A DNA stretch of 64,000 nt from an uncultured Anaerolineaceae bacterium (GTDB lineage Bacteria; Chloroflexota; Anaerolineae; Anaerolineales; Anaerolineaceae): the NCBI GenBank assembly GCA_927443345.1, contig CAKMKJ010000035.1, positions 28,286-92,285 of the forward strand, in the 5' to 3' direction. Shown piece by piece: positions 26,689 to 35,450 of the stretch. Every line of letters begins with the position of its first letter. Position 1 is the stretch's first letter. Under the pieces are notes generated by a model that saw only the letters and a program-made list of their open reading frames with translations, searched no databases and had not been told where the DNA came from. Made by a program: the position numbers and the translations under genes.

Positions 26689-27963
26689 ATGACTGACCTT
26701 TTACCTGTTACTGCTGAGAAATGGACCTTCAGGCGAATTGTTTGGGCGACTCTGGTCACGCTTTTTGTGGTTTTTTGTTTTTGGCTTTTTTATCGTTTTT
26801 ACAACGTAGCTTTTACCATTTTCATCGCGATCGTCATCGGCACGGTCATCAGACCCCTCGTTTTGTGGATGGGTCGTCGCCATATCCCCCAAATAATCGG
26901 GGTTGCACTGATTTTCATAATCTTTCTCGGTTTTCTAACCGGCTTTTTCTTTCTGCTTTATCCCCTCATCGTTGATCAAAGCGCTACCATCATCACTTCT
27001 GTCCAAGGTTACTACTTGAGTCTGCGCGAATGGATGCTGCAAAACTCAAACTCATTGCTGACATTAACAGGCAGTTTCCTTCCTGAGAAGATTCCTTCAC
27101 TAACACCCCTTCAACCCACAGGTCAGCAAATTCTGGCCTCCGCAGAACAAGTGATGAGATACATTTCAAGTGCTTTCAAAATCATTTTTACGGGGTTATC
27201 TTTTTCATTATTCGTGGTTTATTGGACGATATACGGTCCCAAAACTATTCAATCCTTCACCAACCTGCTGCCGAAACAAAACCGTGAAAGTATTCTTGCG
27301 ATTATTACCGCGGTCGAATCCAAGCTGGGCTTTTTTATCGCCGGCCAGGGTGTTTTATGCCTGGTGATTGGTGTATTGGCGATGGTTGCCTATTCAATCA
27401 TTGGGCTGCCTAACGCTCTGATGTTGGCATTGATTGCTGGTGTGATGGAGGCCGTTCCAATGATTGGTCCGATCCTGGGTGCAATACCTGCTGCGGTCAT
27501 TGCATTATCCATTGAGCCAGCCAAATTGATCTGGGTCATTGTGGCGACCCTGGTCATTCAACAATTAGAAAACCAGTTGCTGGTTCCCAGAATTATGAAA
27601 AAGGCAGTTGGGGTAAACCCATTTGTATCGCTGTTATCCATTTTTGCCTTCAGTTCACTCTTTGGCATCACCGGAGCATTGATGGCCATCCCCATCGCAG
27701 CCATAATCCAATTGATACTTGATCGCTTCGTCTTCAACCGTGGTTCTCTCAAACCAGAAACCGCGGCAGGTCGCGACATTGTCAGCCGGCTGCGCTTTGA
27801 CGCACAGAACCTGACCAAAGGCCTTCGAAAGCAAGCCAGGCTAAAAAAAGAAGGAGCACCCAAAGAAGTAAAACAAATCGATAAAGTCATGGATGAAATT
27901 GAAGATATCGCTATTGATCTTGATTCCCTGTTAGCCCAAATCCCCCCGACGGGTGACTCATGA
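26689..27963 (+). CDS. AI-2E/PerM-family membrane exporter, copy A
   Basis: The track start (GTG 26581) lies inside a perfect hairpin; ATG 26689 is preferred (425 residues, beginning MTDLLPVTAEKW). About eight hydrophobic helices; the C-terminal half shows the family pattern, including GVMEAVPMIGPILGAIPAA and QQLENQLLVPRIM(K). A charged coiled tail (about 370-425) follows. The family includes TqsA and PerM, passive exporters of small molecules or ions. The gene overlaps the next, homologous gene by ATGA. Confidence 0.88.
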   Translation: MTDLLPVTAEKWTFRRIVWATLVTLFVVFCFWLFYRFYNVAFTIFIAIVIGTVIRPLVLWMGRRHIPQIIGVALIFIIFLGFLTGFFFLLYPLIVDQSATIITSVQGYYLSLREWMLQNSNSLLTLTGSFLPEKIPSLTPLQPTGQQILASAEQVMRYISSAFKIIFTGLSFSLFVVYWTIYGPKTIQSFTNLLPKQNRESILAIITAVESKLGFFIAGQGVLCLVIGVLAMVAYSIIGLPNALMLALIAGVMEAVPMIGPILGAIPAAVIALSIEPAKLIWVIVATLVIQQLENQLLVPRIMKKAVGVNPFVSLLSIFAFSSLFGITGALMAIPIAAIIQLILDRFVFNRGSLKPETAAGRDIVSRLRFDAQNLTKGLRKQARLKKEGAPKEVKQIDKVMDEIEDIAIDLDSLLAQIPPTGDS

Positions 27964-29162
27964 GCCGAATAATCGTCCGTATTGTTCTGGCAATCATGAC
28001 CACTTTGCTCGTTCTGGTCGTTTTTTGGCAATTTCGAATTGCGATTATCTATGTTTTCATTTCATTAACCCTGGCGGCTGTGGTTCGGCCGCTTTCTACC
28101 AGACTGATTGGCAAACGTTTAATCAAGCGCATATTTTGGACTTTAGCATATATTATCGCTTTCCTTGGATTCTTTTTTCTTATCTTCCTTTCAATCCGTT
28201 TTGCTCTGGCGGAAATGCAAACGCTCATCGAGGAACTCTCCGTCAGGGATGTATGGGTTTTCCCGGATTGGCTTGTTGGCACCACCTTCCAAAGTACTAT
28301 ATTGAATTGGTTGCCGCCTCCGAGTGACCTTTTCCACGCGTTTACCGGCGATAAAGGTCAATTAATTCTTCCAACCTTATTCAGCATCGTGAAAAACATC
28401 GGCAGCATCATTGCTGCAGTCGTCGTCATACTCATATTGAGCATATACTGGAGCATAAACCAGATTCATTTTGAACGTTTATGGCTTTCTTTACTCCCCA
28501 TTGACCAACGCAAACAGGCCCGCGGAATTTGGCGTAATGTCGAACCAGAAGTTGGCGCATATGTCCGTAATCAGGTAATGCTCAGTGTAGTTGCAGGAAT
28601 GCTGCTCGGTGTGGGCTATTGGCTGCTCGGATCGCAGTACCCTATATTCATGGCGCTGGCTGGTGCTGCAGCTTGTATGATTCCAGTCGTTGGTCTGCCC
28701 CTTGCGCTCGTCCCTCCTCTTCTGGTTGGGCTAATCACCAGCACACAGCTTAGCTTGTTCACCACGTTATATGCTTTTATTATCATGGTCTTATTGGTCG
28801 TTTTTATCAAACCACGCTTCTTTAGACTCCGTTGGAACAATCCCCTGCCCACTTTGGTGCTGCTGCTTGTGCTGGCGGATGCATTTGGTGTCATCGGAAT
28901 TATTGTTGCCCCGCCCATTTCTGCGGTATGCCAAATATTATGGAGCCGCCTGATCAGCCGTCGCCTGCCCTCAGGAGCAGCAGCCAACATCACTGACCTG
29001 AAAGAACGAGAGCTTCAACTGCGAGAAAGAATATCTACTCTGACCGGCGAAACACCTCCGCTGATCACCAGCAGCCTTGAAAAACTATCTGATCTGATCT
29101 CCAACGCCGAGCCGCTGCTGCAGGGCGTAAATATTGAAGAAGTAGACACCATCACTGAGTAA
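27960..29162 (+). CDS. AI-2E/PerM-family membrane exporter, copy B
   Basis: 400 residues, same fold as copy A: N-terminal helix pair, a periplasmic region (about 75-135), then the conserved helices with AAACMIPVVGLPLALVPP corresponding to the PMIGP motif. Here the QQLENQLLVPRI segment is replaced by a diverged IKPRFFRLRWNNP. The C-terminus is a charged helical tail. The ATGA overlap suggests equal synthesis and possibly a heteromeric transporter. Confidence 0.85.
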   Translation: MSRIIVRIVLAIMTTLLVLVVFWQFRIAIIYVFISLTLAAVVRPLSTRLIGKRLIKRIFWTLAYIIAFLGFFFLIFLSIRFALAEMQTLIEELSVRDVWVFPDWLVGTTFQSTILNWLPPPSDLFHAFTGDKGQLILPTLFSIVKNIGSIIAAVVVILILSIYWSINQIHFERLWLSLLPIDQRKQARGIWRNVEPEVGAYVRNQVMLSVVAGMLLGVGYWLLGSQYPIFMALAGAAACMIPVVGLPLALVPPLLVGLITSTQLSLFTTLYAFIIMVLLVVFIKPRFFRLRWNNPLPTLVLLLVLADAFGVIGIIVAPPISAVCQILWSRLISRRLPSGAAANITDLKERELQLRERISTLTGETPPLITSSLEKLSDLISNAEPLLQGVNIEEVDTITE

Positions 29163-29213
29163 TCAGCGCCTTTGACCTTTCTTCATATATATAGAGGTAT
29201 ATTCTTTTTACTA

Positions 29214-30386
29214 TTACCTCATAGAAATGAACTCGCTAAGATCAGAGGTCAGTATCGTGTTCAACTCTTCAATATTGTCTTTCCTGGTTTCAGTAAAAAC
29301 AAAGCCAAATACCGGATATTTTTGATAATTGATTTTTCTGAGCTCAAGTGGCTTCTCAAAACAGGCAAGCAGTTTCTCAAAATCAAATGAGGCGATTTCT
29401 TCGGCTTTCTTCCCAGTTGAATTATCCAGTACAACCACACTAAAGAGTTTTCCCTCTTTGCCGCTGAGAAGTTCCGGCCAAATGGGTTTTTGTTGCTTGA
29501 AATAATACAAATAAGGATTTATGCCATAAGCGGCAAATGTCAAATCAGGGGTTGAACACCAGCCGCCAAAGCGCATCGGATTTACTTCGATGGGCAAGAT
29601 TACCCCTTGACTATCTCGTCTCAGTTCGATATGCACAGGAAAGTTTTGAGTATGGGTCAATTGGCCAATCTTGCCTACGAAATCGGTGAGTTCCACCAGG
29701 TTATTCTCAATAATTTCTTTTGAAGTTGTATAGACCCGGTCGCTCACATCGTTGTCAGAAGAAAATGTATGATGAAGAATATTCAGAATGACAGGCTCAC
29801 CAGCGGAATTAAAGTAGGCATCTACGGCAAATTCATCCCCCTCGATGCATTGCTCTATGATGAATGAGTCGCTGCCCAAAACCTCATCTGGATACAATCC
29901 TCGCGTGTGTTCAATTTCTTTATGAATGTCGCCAATGGTCTGCTGCCATTCATCAAGAGTTGTCACTTTGTGCACCCCCATGCTAAAAAAGCCCACATTT
30001 GGCTTAATAATAAAGGGCATGGGCAACCCGTCGACCTCAAATGTTTTTAACGCGTCTAGTGGTAATTCTATGAAGTAAAAATCAGGAAACATGGATTCTG
30101 TCAGTTGCCTGAATCTGGCTTTATTTTTGAATTGATCAATCTTTTTGGGGAGTTCACTAAAAGGCAGGTTTTTGGCGATCCATTCGATGGCGTTTTCTGA
30201 GGTCGAATAGAACAAGTGCGAGTCTGATTCGCGCACCATGCTCACAGCCTGCTCTTCACTAATGAGATTGGTGCCAGTCAAAAGATTTAACTTTTTTGCT
30301 GACGCTGTATTCACCACCGGAATGTTATTGTCTCGAATGGTTTGTTTGAAAAAATCTGAAATGTAGGGTTCATCGACGAAAAACAT
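29214..30386 (-). CDS. ATP-grasp family ligase
   Basis: The ORF opens at 30452, but ATG 30386 with AAGGA upstream is preferred (390 residues). The central ATP-grasp fold is visible: FIIKPNVGFFSMGV (lysine and glycine-rich loop), a DSFIIEQCIEGDEFAVDAYF strand pair with the acidic motif, and VILPIEVNPMRFGG (Mg/ATP Glu-x-Asn). ATP-grasp enzymes join a carboxylate to an amine or thiol through an acyl-phosphate. The substrate cannot be read; the EVNPMRFGG ending resembles carbamoyl-phosphate synthase/peptide ligase-type members. It is monocistronic and convergent with the exporters. Confidence 0.82.
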   Translation of the reverse strand: MFFVDEPYISDFFKQTIRDNNIPVVNTASAKKLNLLTGTNLISEEQAVSMVRESDSHLFYSTSENAIEWIAKNLPFSELPKKIDQFKNKARFRQLTESMFPDFYFIELPLDALKTFEVDGLPMPFIIKPNVGFFSMGVHKVTTLDEWQQTIGDIHKEIEHTRGLYPDEVLGSDSFIIEQCIEGDEFAVDAYFNSAGEPVILNILHHTFSSDNDVSDRVYTTSKEIIENNLVELTDFVGKIGQLTHTQNFPVHIELRRDSQGVILPIEVNPMRFGGWCSTPDLTFAAYGINPYLYYFKQQKPIWPELLSGKEGKLFSVVVLDNSTGKKAEEIASFDFEKLLACFEKPLELRKINYQKYPVFGFVFTETRKDNIEELNTILTSDLSEFISMR

Positions 30387-30708
30387 ATTTGTCCTTATAC
30401 AGCATTGAAATTTTTTTGAAAAAATGGTGTTTGCAGAAAAATGCAAAACCAATTATGCCATGAAACCTTGGCATATATCCGGTTATCTTGAAAGTTCTAT
30501 TTCCTTACCCTAAACTTGATCCCAATTTCAATAATCTTGTCACTTTTGCTTGAAAATACCATCTATATATAAGAATGTAGAATTATCAGATTCAATTTCC
30601 AATTATCAGTTCAAAACCATATTCTGATTAATTTGAATCAAGATCAGATCATCTGATTCATTGATAAAAAAAACGTGTCAAAAATAATAGACAAACCAGG
30701 AGAATAAA
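30387..30708. other. AT-rich divergent promoter region
   Basis: 322 bases between the ATP-grasp gene and the thioredoxin-like gene. No ORF and no GGGAC element. It contains partly palindromic GATCAGATCATCTGATTC near 30640, a possible operator for the redox unit. Confidence 0.4.
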
Positions 30709-31050
30709 ATGCTTCAGACAAAGCTCACCACCCTTCAAAATAAAGAAGAATTGAACAATCTCATTGCTCAAGAAGAAAAAGTAGCCGTGTGCTGCGGACG
30801 CATGGGGCCAATGTGCATCCCCGTTTATGGGATTTTTGAAGTGTACGAAGAGAAATATCCTGACATAAAATTCCGCAACATGGATTTCGATACACCTGAT
30901 GCTGACGTGATCAAGCTTTTGCCTGAATGCCGTGGCTTTAACGGTCTTCCCTTCACGGTATATTACCGCAATGGCAAGGTCGTCAAAGCAACCACCAGCA
31001 TTCAATCTGCAAAACAGATTAAAGACATCATTGAAGAGGTTTTTGCCTAA
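30709..31050 (+). CDS. Thioredoxin-like protein with atypical Cys-rich active site
   Basis: 113 residues with the thioredoxin beta-alpha order and a cis-proline loop (FNGLPFTVYYRNGK). The usual WCGPC is replaced by CCGRMGPMCIP: Cys28, Cys29 and Cys36, with GP preserved but shifted. Catalysis could use a Cys29-Cys36 or Cys28-Cys36 pair, or a metal site. GGAG precedes the ATG. The thioredoxin reductase gene begins 54 bp downstream, so it is probably that enzyme's partner. Confidence 0.8.
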   Translation: MLQTKLTTLQNKEELNNLIAQEEKVAVCCGRMGPMCIPVYGIFEVYEEKYPDIKFRNMDFDTPDADVIKLLPECRGFNGLPFTVYYRNGKVVKATTSIQSAKQIKDIIEEVFA

Positions 31051-31092
31051 ATCAAGAAGATTTACCAAGAATCCAATATTCGAGTTTGAGAA

Positions 31093-31122
31093 GAAAGTAA
31101 TGTCATGGAAAGTAATGTCATG
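31093..31122 (+). repeat. 15-bp tandem duplication carrying the trxB start codon
   Basis: GAAAGTAATGTCATG occurs twice in a row; both copies end in an in-frame ATG (31105, 31120). Confidence 0.9.
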
Positions 31123-32046
31123 GAAAACAATATACATTCACACGATCTAATCATCATTGGCGCAGGTCCAGCGGGGCTGGCAGCGGCAATATACACATCA
31201 AGAGCCTCGCTTTCAACACTGGTTATTGATGAATCCATGGCGGGTGGGCAGATAAAAACGACCCATCAAGTAGCAAATTATCCTGGTTTTGTTGATCCCA
31301 TTGCCGGACACGAACTCGCTCGCAACATGCGTGATCAAGCCGCCAGATTTGGCACCCAATTTGAATTAGCAGCTGAAATTACACATCTTCAGCTTGATGG
31401 GTCAGAAAAAATTGTGACCGTAGATGACACACCTTACACAACCAGGAACATCATCATCGCAACAGGGTCCTCTCCCCGTTTGTTAAATGTACCAGGCGAA
31501 ATTGAATACAAAGGGTCAGGTGTTTCTTACTGTGCGACCTGTGACGGAGAATTCTTCAAAGATAAAGACGTCACTGTCATTGGCGGTGGAAACAGCGCAA
31601 TGGAAGAATCCTTACTGCTGCTGCAAATGGTTAAATCGCTGACGGTCATCCACCAGTTTGACGAACTGCAGGCAGAAAAAATAACAGCCAACAAAGTGCT
31701 GAACAATCCTAAAACGAAAATTTTATGGTCTCATGAACCCCGTGAGTTTATCAAGAACAACGAAAAGATGCTCACCCTGGCAGAGAATCTCAAAACCAAA
31801 GAAATTGTAAAACTTGAATCAGATGGTATCTTTATTTTTGCCGGCATGGTACCAAACACCGGTCTGGTCAAAAATACGCCATTGCAATTATCTGAGTACG
31901 GTTACGTTGTGACAAACGAAAATATGGAAACAAATTTGAATGGAGTCTACGCGGCAGGGGATGTGCGTGTAAAGAAATACAGGCAAATCACCACCGCCAT
32001 CAACGATGGAACTATCGCGGCATTAAACATAATTCAAAAACATTAA
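31105..32046 (+). CDS. trxB: Thioredoxin reductase
   Basis: 313 residues (308 from ATG 31120). FAD site IIGAGPAGLAAAIYTSRA, redox disulfide CATC (Cys143/Cys146) with the following DG, second dinucleotide fold GGGNSAMEE, and C-terminal FAD motif GVYAAGDVR. The NAD(P)H fold has HQFDELQAE rather than the HRR-type 2'-phosphate grip (HRRDxxRA), so NADPH preference is uncertain; some anaerobe enzymes use NADH or reduced ferredoxin/flavin. It reduces a thioredoxin disulfide, most likely that of the preceding gene. OsmC follows. Confidence 0.93.
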   Translation: MESNVMENNIHSHDLIIIGAGPAGLAAAIYTSRASLSTLVIDESMAGGQIKTTHQVANYPGFVDPIAGHELARNMRDQAARFGTQFELAAEITHLQLDGSEKIVTVDDTPYTTRNIIIATGSSPRLLNVPGEIEYKGSGVSYCATCDGEFFKDKDVTVIGGGNSAMEESLLLLQMVKSLTVIHQFDELQAEKITANKVLNNPKTKILWSHEPREFIKNNEKMLTLAENLKTKEIVKLESDGIFIFAGMVPNTGLVKNTPLQLSEYGYVVTNENMETNLNGVYAAGDVRVKKYRQITTAINDGTIAALNIIQKH

Positions 32047-32096
32047 CGATTTGAAATTCAATTAGAAGCAATTTTTTCTGAAAGCAGAGGTAAGGC

Positions 32097-32504
32097 ATGG
32101 GTACAGCAACTGTCAAATGGATCGGCGGCAAACAATTTGTGGGTATTGACTCAACCAATCACTCGGTTGTGCTTTCTACACCAGATGAAGGGGTTGGCAT
32201 CAAACCATCAGAGTTGCTGCTAATCGCTGTGGCATCCTGCACGGCCGTGGATGTTGTGGAGATACTGGAGAAAAAACGCATGCCGCTCACCTACCTTGAA
32301 ATAAGCGCAACGGGCGAGCAAGACCAAGATCCCCCCTGGACTTTTCGGAAGGTGCACATCAATTATCGCGTCGGTGGCAAAAATTTGACCGAAAAAGCGG
32401 TGTCTCAAGCCATCCAACTTTCTGAAGAAAAATATTGTTCCGTGGCAGCCACGATTCGCGCGACAGCACAGATTACAACGAATTTTGAAATAATCGCTGA
32501 ATGA
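32097..32504 (+). CDS. OsmC/Ohr-family peroxide reductase
   Basis: 135 residues. The two redox cysteines of the family are visible in AVASCTAVDVVEIL and EEKYCSVAATI. It has the YhfA/OsmC-like short form. The enzyme removes organic hydroperoxides or handles persulfides using thiol reductants. It lies 50 bp after trxB with GAGGTAAGGC upstream, so the unit is reductant plus peroxidase. Confidence 0.9.
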   Translation: MGTATVKWIGGKQFVGIDSTNHSVVLSTPDEGVGIKPSELLLIAVASCTAVDVVEILEKKRMPLTYLEISATGEQDQDPPWTFRKVHINYRVGGKNLTEKAVSQAIQLSEEKYCSVAATIRATAQITTNFEIIAE

Positions 32505-32522
32505 TTTTTTGTCACCACCCAA

Positions 32523-32566
32523 AATCAAAAAGGATCAAATTTTAAAAATGATCCTTTTTGATTTAA
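32523..32566. terminator. Terminator between OsmC and the convergent methyltransferase
   Basis: Perfect stem AATCAAAAAGGATCA/TGATCCTTTTTGATT; usable from both sides. Confidence 0.75.
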
Positions 32567-32577
32567 TATCACCTTGC

Positions 32578-33123
32578 CTACTTTTCCAGAATATAAAGAA
32601 CCAAATGATCCAATCTCTCTTGCTGGTACATCTTCAATCCTGCTTCTTTGGCGGCAGAAGCAATTTTCTCAACTGATAAGCGGTGTTCCAGGGGTGGACC
32701 GAATTCCCCAACTTCATGGGGCCATTCAAGTATTGCGATGCGTCGCTTCATAACACGGCTGGCTTCGCTCAGTGCTCTTTCGAGATCATCAACCTCATGC
32801 AGTAATAACCCCATAAAGAGGATGTCAAAAGAGTGGTCATCAAAAGGCAGTTTTTCTGCGACACCTATGCGAAATTGCGCAGTAGGGACGAACATCTGTG
32901 CGGCAGGAATCATTTCAGGGTTCGCATCCAGGCCTGTTACCTCAAACCCTTTAGCAGCAAACTGTTCAGCAAACAAACCGGAGCCTGTGCCAATATCAAG
33001 AAATGTTTTTGTATCCTCCAGGCCTGCCAATACCAGTTCCACAACCCGCGCAACTTCCAAACGGGCGATCCGATCTGGATCACGTAGTCTTTCGATCTCT
33101 CGATTGAACCTTTTCTCGTGCAT
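32578..33123 (-). CDS. SAM-dependent class I methyltransferase
   Basis: 181 residues. Motif I is FLDIGTGSGLFAEQFA (about 40-55), motif II VTGLDANPEMI, and the post-motifs FDILFMGLLLHEVDD and IAILEWPHEVGEFGPP follow, as in UbiE/type 11 methyltransferases. The substrate is unknown; arsenite methyltransferase is unlikely because there are no paired cysteines. It lies 32 bp after an AhpD-like gene and is probably co-transcribed. Confidence 0.87.
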   Translation of the reverse strand: MHEKRFNREIERLRDPDRIARLEVARVVELVLAGLEDTKTFLDIGTGSGLFAEQFAAKGFEVTGLDANPEMIPAAQMFVPTAQFRIGVAEKLPFDDHSFDILFMGLLLHEVDDLERALSEASRVMKRRIAILEWPHEVGEFGPPLEHRLSVEKIASAAKEAGLKMYQQERLDHLVLYILEK

Positions 33124-33155
33124 GTTACCTCTCTCTTTTGGTGAAGCAGGTTAGA

Positions 33156-33701
33156 TTAATCTAAAAATCCGGCAGGCGGAATTCCAAACGCTTGAATCAG
33201 CCTCGCCCAATAATTCACCTGTGCAGCCGTACTTGCCAAAATCACCATTTCACGTTCATCAAAATGCTGCTTCAAGCTCTCAATAAATGCAGGTTGAAAT
33301 CTCAAAGGTGTCTGTGAGATTAATTTTGCATATTCAATTGCCAATTGCTCGCGTTCTGTAAAAGTCTTTACCTCTTCAAGCGCCTTTCTTCCCTGGAGCG
33401 CTGCCAACTCATCAGGGGAGATGTGCTTTTTATCATACTGATAGCTGTTCATATCAATGCAAAATGGACAGGCCGCCGCATAAGACGCCTGAATGCGGAC
33501 AATCTTCAATATTCGCTCATCCAAATTTCGGTCTTTATGGGCGACCAAAGATTCCAACAACCCTGATCCAATGGCAGCCTTAGGATACCAGGCAAGGATT
33601 TTGGCTGGAAGCATGTCTTTGCCGGTGAGCTTCTTCGAAATCCAAATTCCAAATCGCAAAAATAACGGTAATTTCTTTGGTGCCTTAATGAATGCTTCCA
33701 T
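33156..33701 (-). CDS. AhpD-like carboxymuconolactone decarboxylase family protein
   Basis: 181 residues, helical. The redox motif CPFCIDMNSYQ (CxxC-x3-H-type, with the usual His replaced by Asn/Ser-Tyr context) sits near residue 80, followed by EREQLAIEYAKLISQTP, the AhpD/CMD second helix pattern. Likely a thiol-dependent alkylhydroperoxidase or related reductase. GAAGG lies 11 bases before the ATG. It leads the minus-strand pair with the methyltransferase. Confidence 0.83.
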   Translation of the reverse strand: MEAFIKAPKKLPLFLRFGIWISKKLTGKDMLPAKILAWYPKAAIGSGLLESLVAHKDRNLDERILKIVRIQASYAAACPFCIDMNSYQYDKKHISPDELAALQGRKALEEVKTFTEREQLAIEYAKLISQTPLRFQPAFIESLKQHFDEREMVILASTAAQVNYWARLIQAFGIPPAGFLD

Positions 33702-33850
33702 CCTTTACCTTCAATTCATAAACTATATTTTTGTCGTTGTTCTAAAATTACTGATTCCGTAAATAAATTGTAACTTCTTTGAATCAACGACATCTAATCT
33801 TTTAGATGCAGATATTATAAAAAAGTTAAATCCTTAAGGAGGATACAAAA

Positions 33851-34054
33851 ATGAAAATGAATGAATCTGGTATGGATCGAATAATTCGAGTAATCGTCGG
33901 TTTGGTTTTATTGGTTCTTTTCTTTACTCAGGTTGTTGCAGGTGCCCTCGGAATTGCGGCTGTCGTAGTTGGAGCGGTGCTTCTCATCACTGGTTTGGTG
34001 GGCTTTTGCCCGCTCTATGGATTGTTAAAAATTCAGACCAGGAAAAAATCATAA
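33851..34054 (+). CDS. DUF2892 (YgaP-type) membrane protein
   Basis: 67 residues: MNESGMDRIIRVIVG start, two membrane helices and GFCPLYGLL, the hallmark of DUF2892. TTAAGGAGGATAC precedes it. In other bacteria this domain is fused to rhodanese or stands alone; it is tied to sulfur or redox metabolism. The next gene carries a second copy fused to thioredoxin. Confidence 0.88.
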   Translation: MKMNESGMDRIIRVIVGLVLLVLFFTQVVAGALGIAAVVVGAVLLITGLVGFCPLYGLLKIQTRKKS

Positions 34055-34072
34055 CCCGAATGTGTCAAAATT

Positions 34073-34105
34073 AACCAGGGACGCAGCTTTGCGCCCCTGG
34101 TTTAA
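34073..34105 (+). terminator. Strong hairpin after DUF2892 gene
   Basis: AACCAGGGaCGCA/TGCGcCCCTGGTT with one mismatch; only a short T-run, then the ribosome site of the next gene, so it may attenuate rather than end transcription. Confidence 0.55.
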
Positions 34106-34118
34106 TAAAAGGAGTCTC

Positions 34119-34652
34119 ATGAAAAAACTGGAATTTCAAAGAAAAATAAAAAGCAATCCCAGGCCGCTTATCGTTGATTTATGGGCACCCTGGTGCTCTC
34201 CCTGTAAAGCCATGGCGCCAGGTTTTAAAGTAGTCAGTCAAAAATATCAAGGTCAGGTGGATGTACTCAAGATCAACGTGGATGAATCGCCAGAAGTGAT
34301 GAAAGAATTAGGCGTCATGAGTATCCCCACAGTCATTGGTTTTGTCAGGGGCGAAGAAATCTTGCGCCGTACCGGCATGCAAACCCAGGGCATGCTCGAC
34401 TTCTTTTTTGAAACAACCCTGAGTGAGAAAAAACCGGCCATCATGCCCCCCGCTCCGGCGACACGAGTAATCCGCACGCTGTTGGGATTAACTGCGGCGG
34501 CGTTGGGATGGTTTGTGTGGGATTCAATTTGGATCGTGATTGCAGGCGGAATTATTGTGTTCAGCGGATATTATGACCGCTGCCCCATTTTTAGAGCCAT
34601 TGCACCGCGGATTAAGAGTCTTTTTATGACTTCTAAAAATACTGCGGGGTAA
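34119..34652 (+). CDS. Thioredoxin-DUF2892 fusion protein
   Basis: ATG 34119 with AAAGGAG is the start (177 residues); the upstream 19 codons cross a hairpin. Residues 1-105 are a classical thioredoxin with WCSPC (Cys26, Cys29) and the cis-Pro loop SIPTVIGF. Residues about 115-170 hold two membrane helices and YYDRCPIFRAI, matching DUF2892 and placing the thioredoxin at the membrane. With the stand-alone DUF2892 upstream it forms a membrane thiol-redox unit. Confidence 0.88.
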   Translation: MKKLEFQRKIKSNPRPLIVDLWAPWCSPCKAMAPGFKVVSQKYQGQVDVLKINVDESPEVMKELGVMSIPTVIGFVRGEEILRRTGMQTQGMLDFFFETTLSEKKPAIMPPAPATRVIRTLLGLTAAALGWFVWDSIWIVIAGGIIVFSGYYDRCPIFRAIAPRIKSLFMTSKNTAG

Positions 34653-34776
34653 TTCTTATACGCCTCAAAAAACAGTATCTGTAAATCGAATTGCGTTGTG
34701 AATATTCTGGTATATAATTACTTTTTCTGCGACTCTATTACCACAATACACACAACGCAATTTATTGGAGCATTTC

Positions 34777-35442
34777 ATGGTAAATCAACAAACTAGCCGC
34801 ACCGGGATTGATGAACGCCATGTCGCAGCAAAAGCCACACCAGATGAATCCAATTCAGCCGAGACGATTGTGGGGCTGAAAATCCGCGGGTTGCGTAACG
34901 AAAAAAGATACTCGTTGAAAATGCTGGCCGAACGAAGTGGATTGAACATAAATACGCTCAGCCTTATCGAAAACAGCAAATCCTCTCCGTCAGTCAGCAC
35001 CCTGCAGCAATTAGCTCGAGCCCTGGATGTGCCCCTCTCAGCTTTTTTCGAATCCGAGCCAACCGCCAAACGAGTGGTTTTTACTACTCAAGACCATCGA
35101 CCAGGCGCTGAATTCAGTAATGCCTTTATGCAGAACCTGGGTAAAGATCTCAAAGACAACGCGGTTCAACCCTTTATCGTAACCTTAAAAACAGAAGCGG
35201 GCAGCGGAGAACAGATGATCGTTCATACCGGTCATGAGTTTGTATATTGTCTGTCAGGTATGATCGAATACACAATTGATAATCAGCGTTACACATTAAC
35301 ACCCGGTGACAGTTTGCTTTTTGAAGCTCATTTGCCTCATCAATGGACCAACATCCACGATAGTGATTCGCAGCTCATTTTAGTGCTTTATCCCGCTGAT
35401 CAACGTGAAGAACCTGGTGGTCGGCACTTTCCTGTCGAATAA
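34777..35442 (+). CDS. XRE-cupin transcriptional regulator
   Basis: ATG 34777 (221 residues) has TTGGAG upstream; the track start is a TTG. N-terminal HTH_3 (about 30-90; RGLRNEKRYSLKMLAERSGLNINTLSLIENSKSSPS) and C-terminal cupin (about 140-215; EFVYCLSGMIEYTIDNQRYTLTPGDSLLFEAHLPHQWTN) with metal-binding His. It probably senses a small metabolite. It lies 8 bp before the NifX-like gene and likely controls this three-gene unit. Confidence 0.9.
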   Translation: MVNQQTSRTGIDERHVAAKATPDESNSAETIVGLKIRGLRNEKRYSLKMLAERSGLNINTLSLIENSKSSPSVSTLQQLARALDVPLSAFFESEPTAKRVVFTTQDHRPGAEFSNAFMQNLGKDLKDNAVQPFIVTLKTEAGSGEQMIVHTGHEFVYCLSGMIEYTIDNQRYTLTPGDSLLFEAHLPHQWTNIHDSDSQLILVLYPADQREEPGGRHFPVE

Positions 35443-35450
35443 GGAGCAAC

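Noticed and set aside
27558-28031. 157-codon minus-strand ORF
   Set aside because: Antisense to the exporter genes, no ribosome site, low-complexity product.
32648-33154. 168-codon plus-strand ORF
   Set aside because: Shadow of the methyltransferase; Ser/Arg-rich product without domains.
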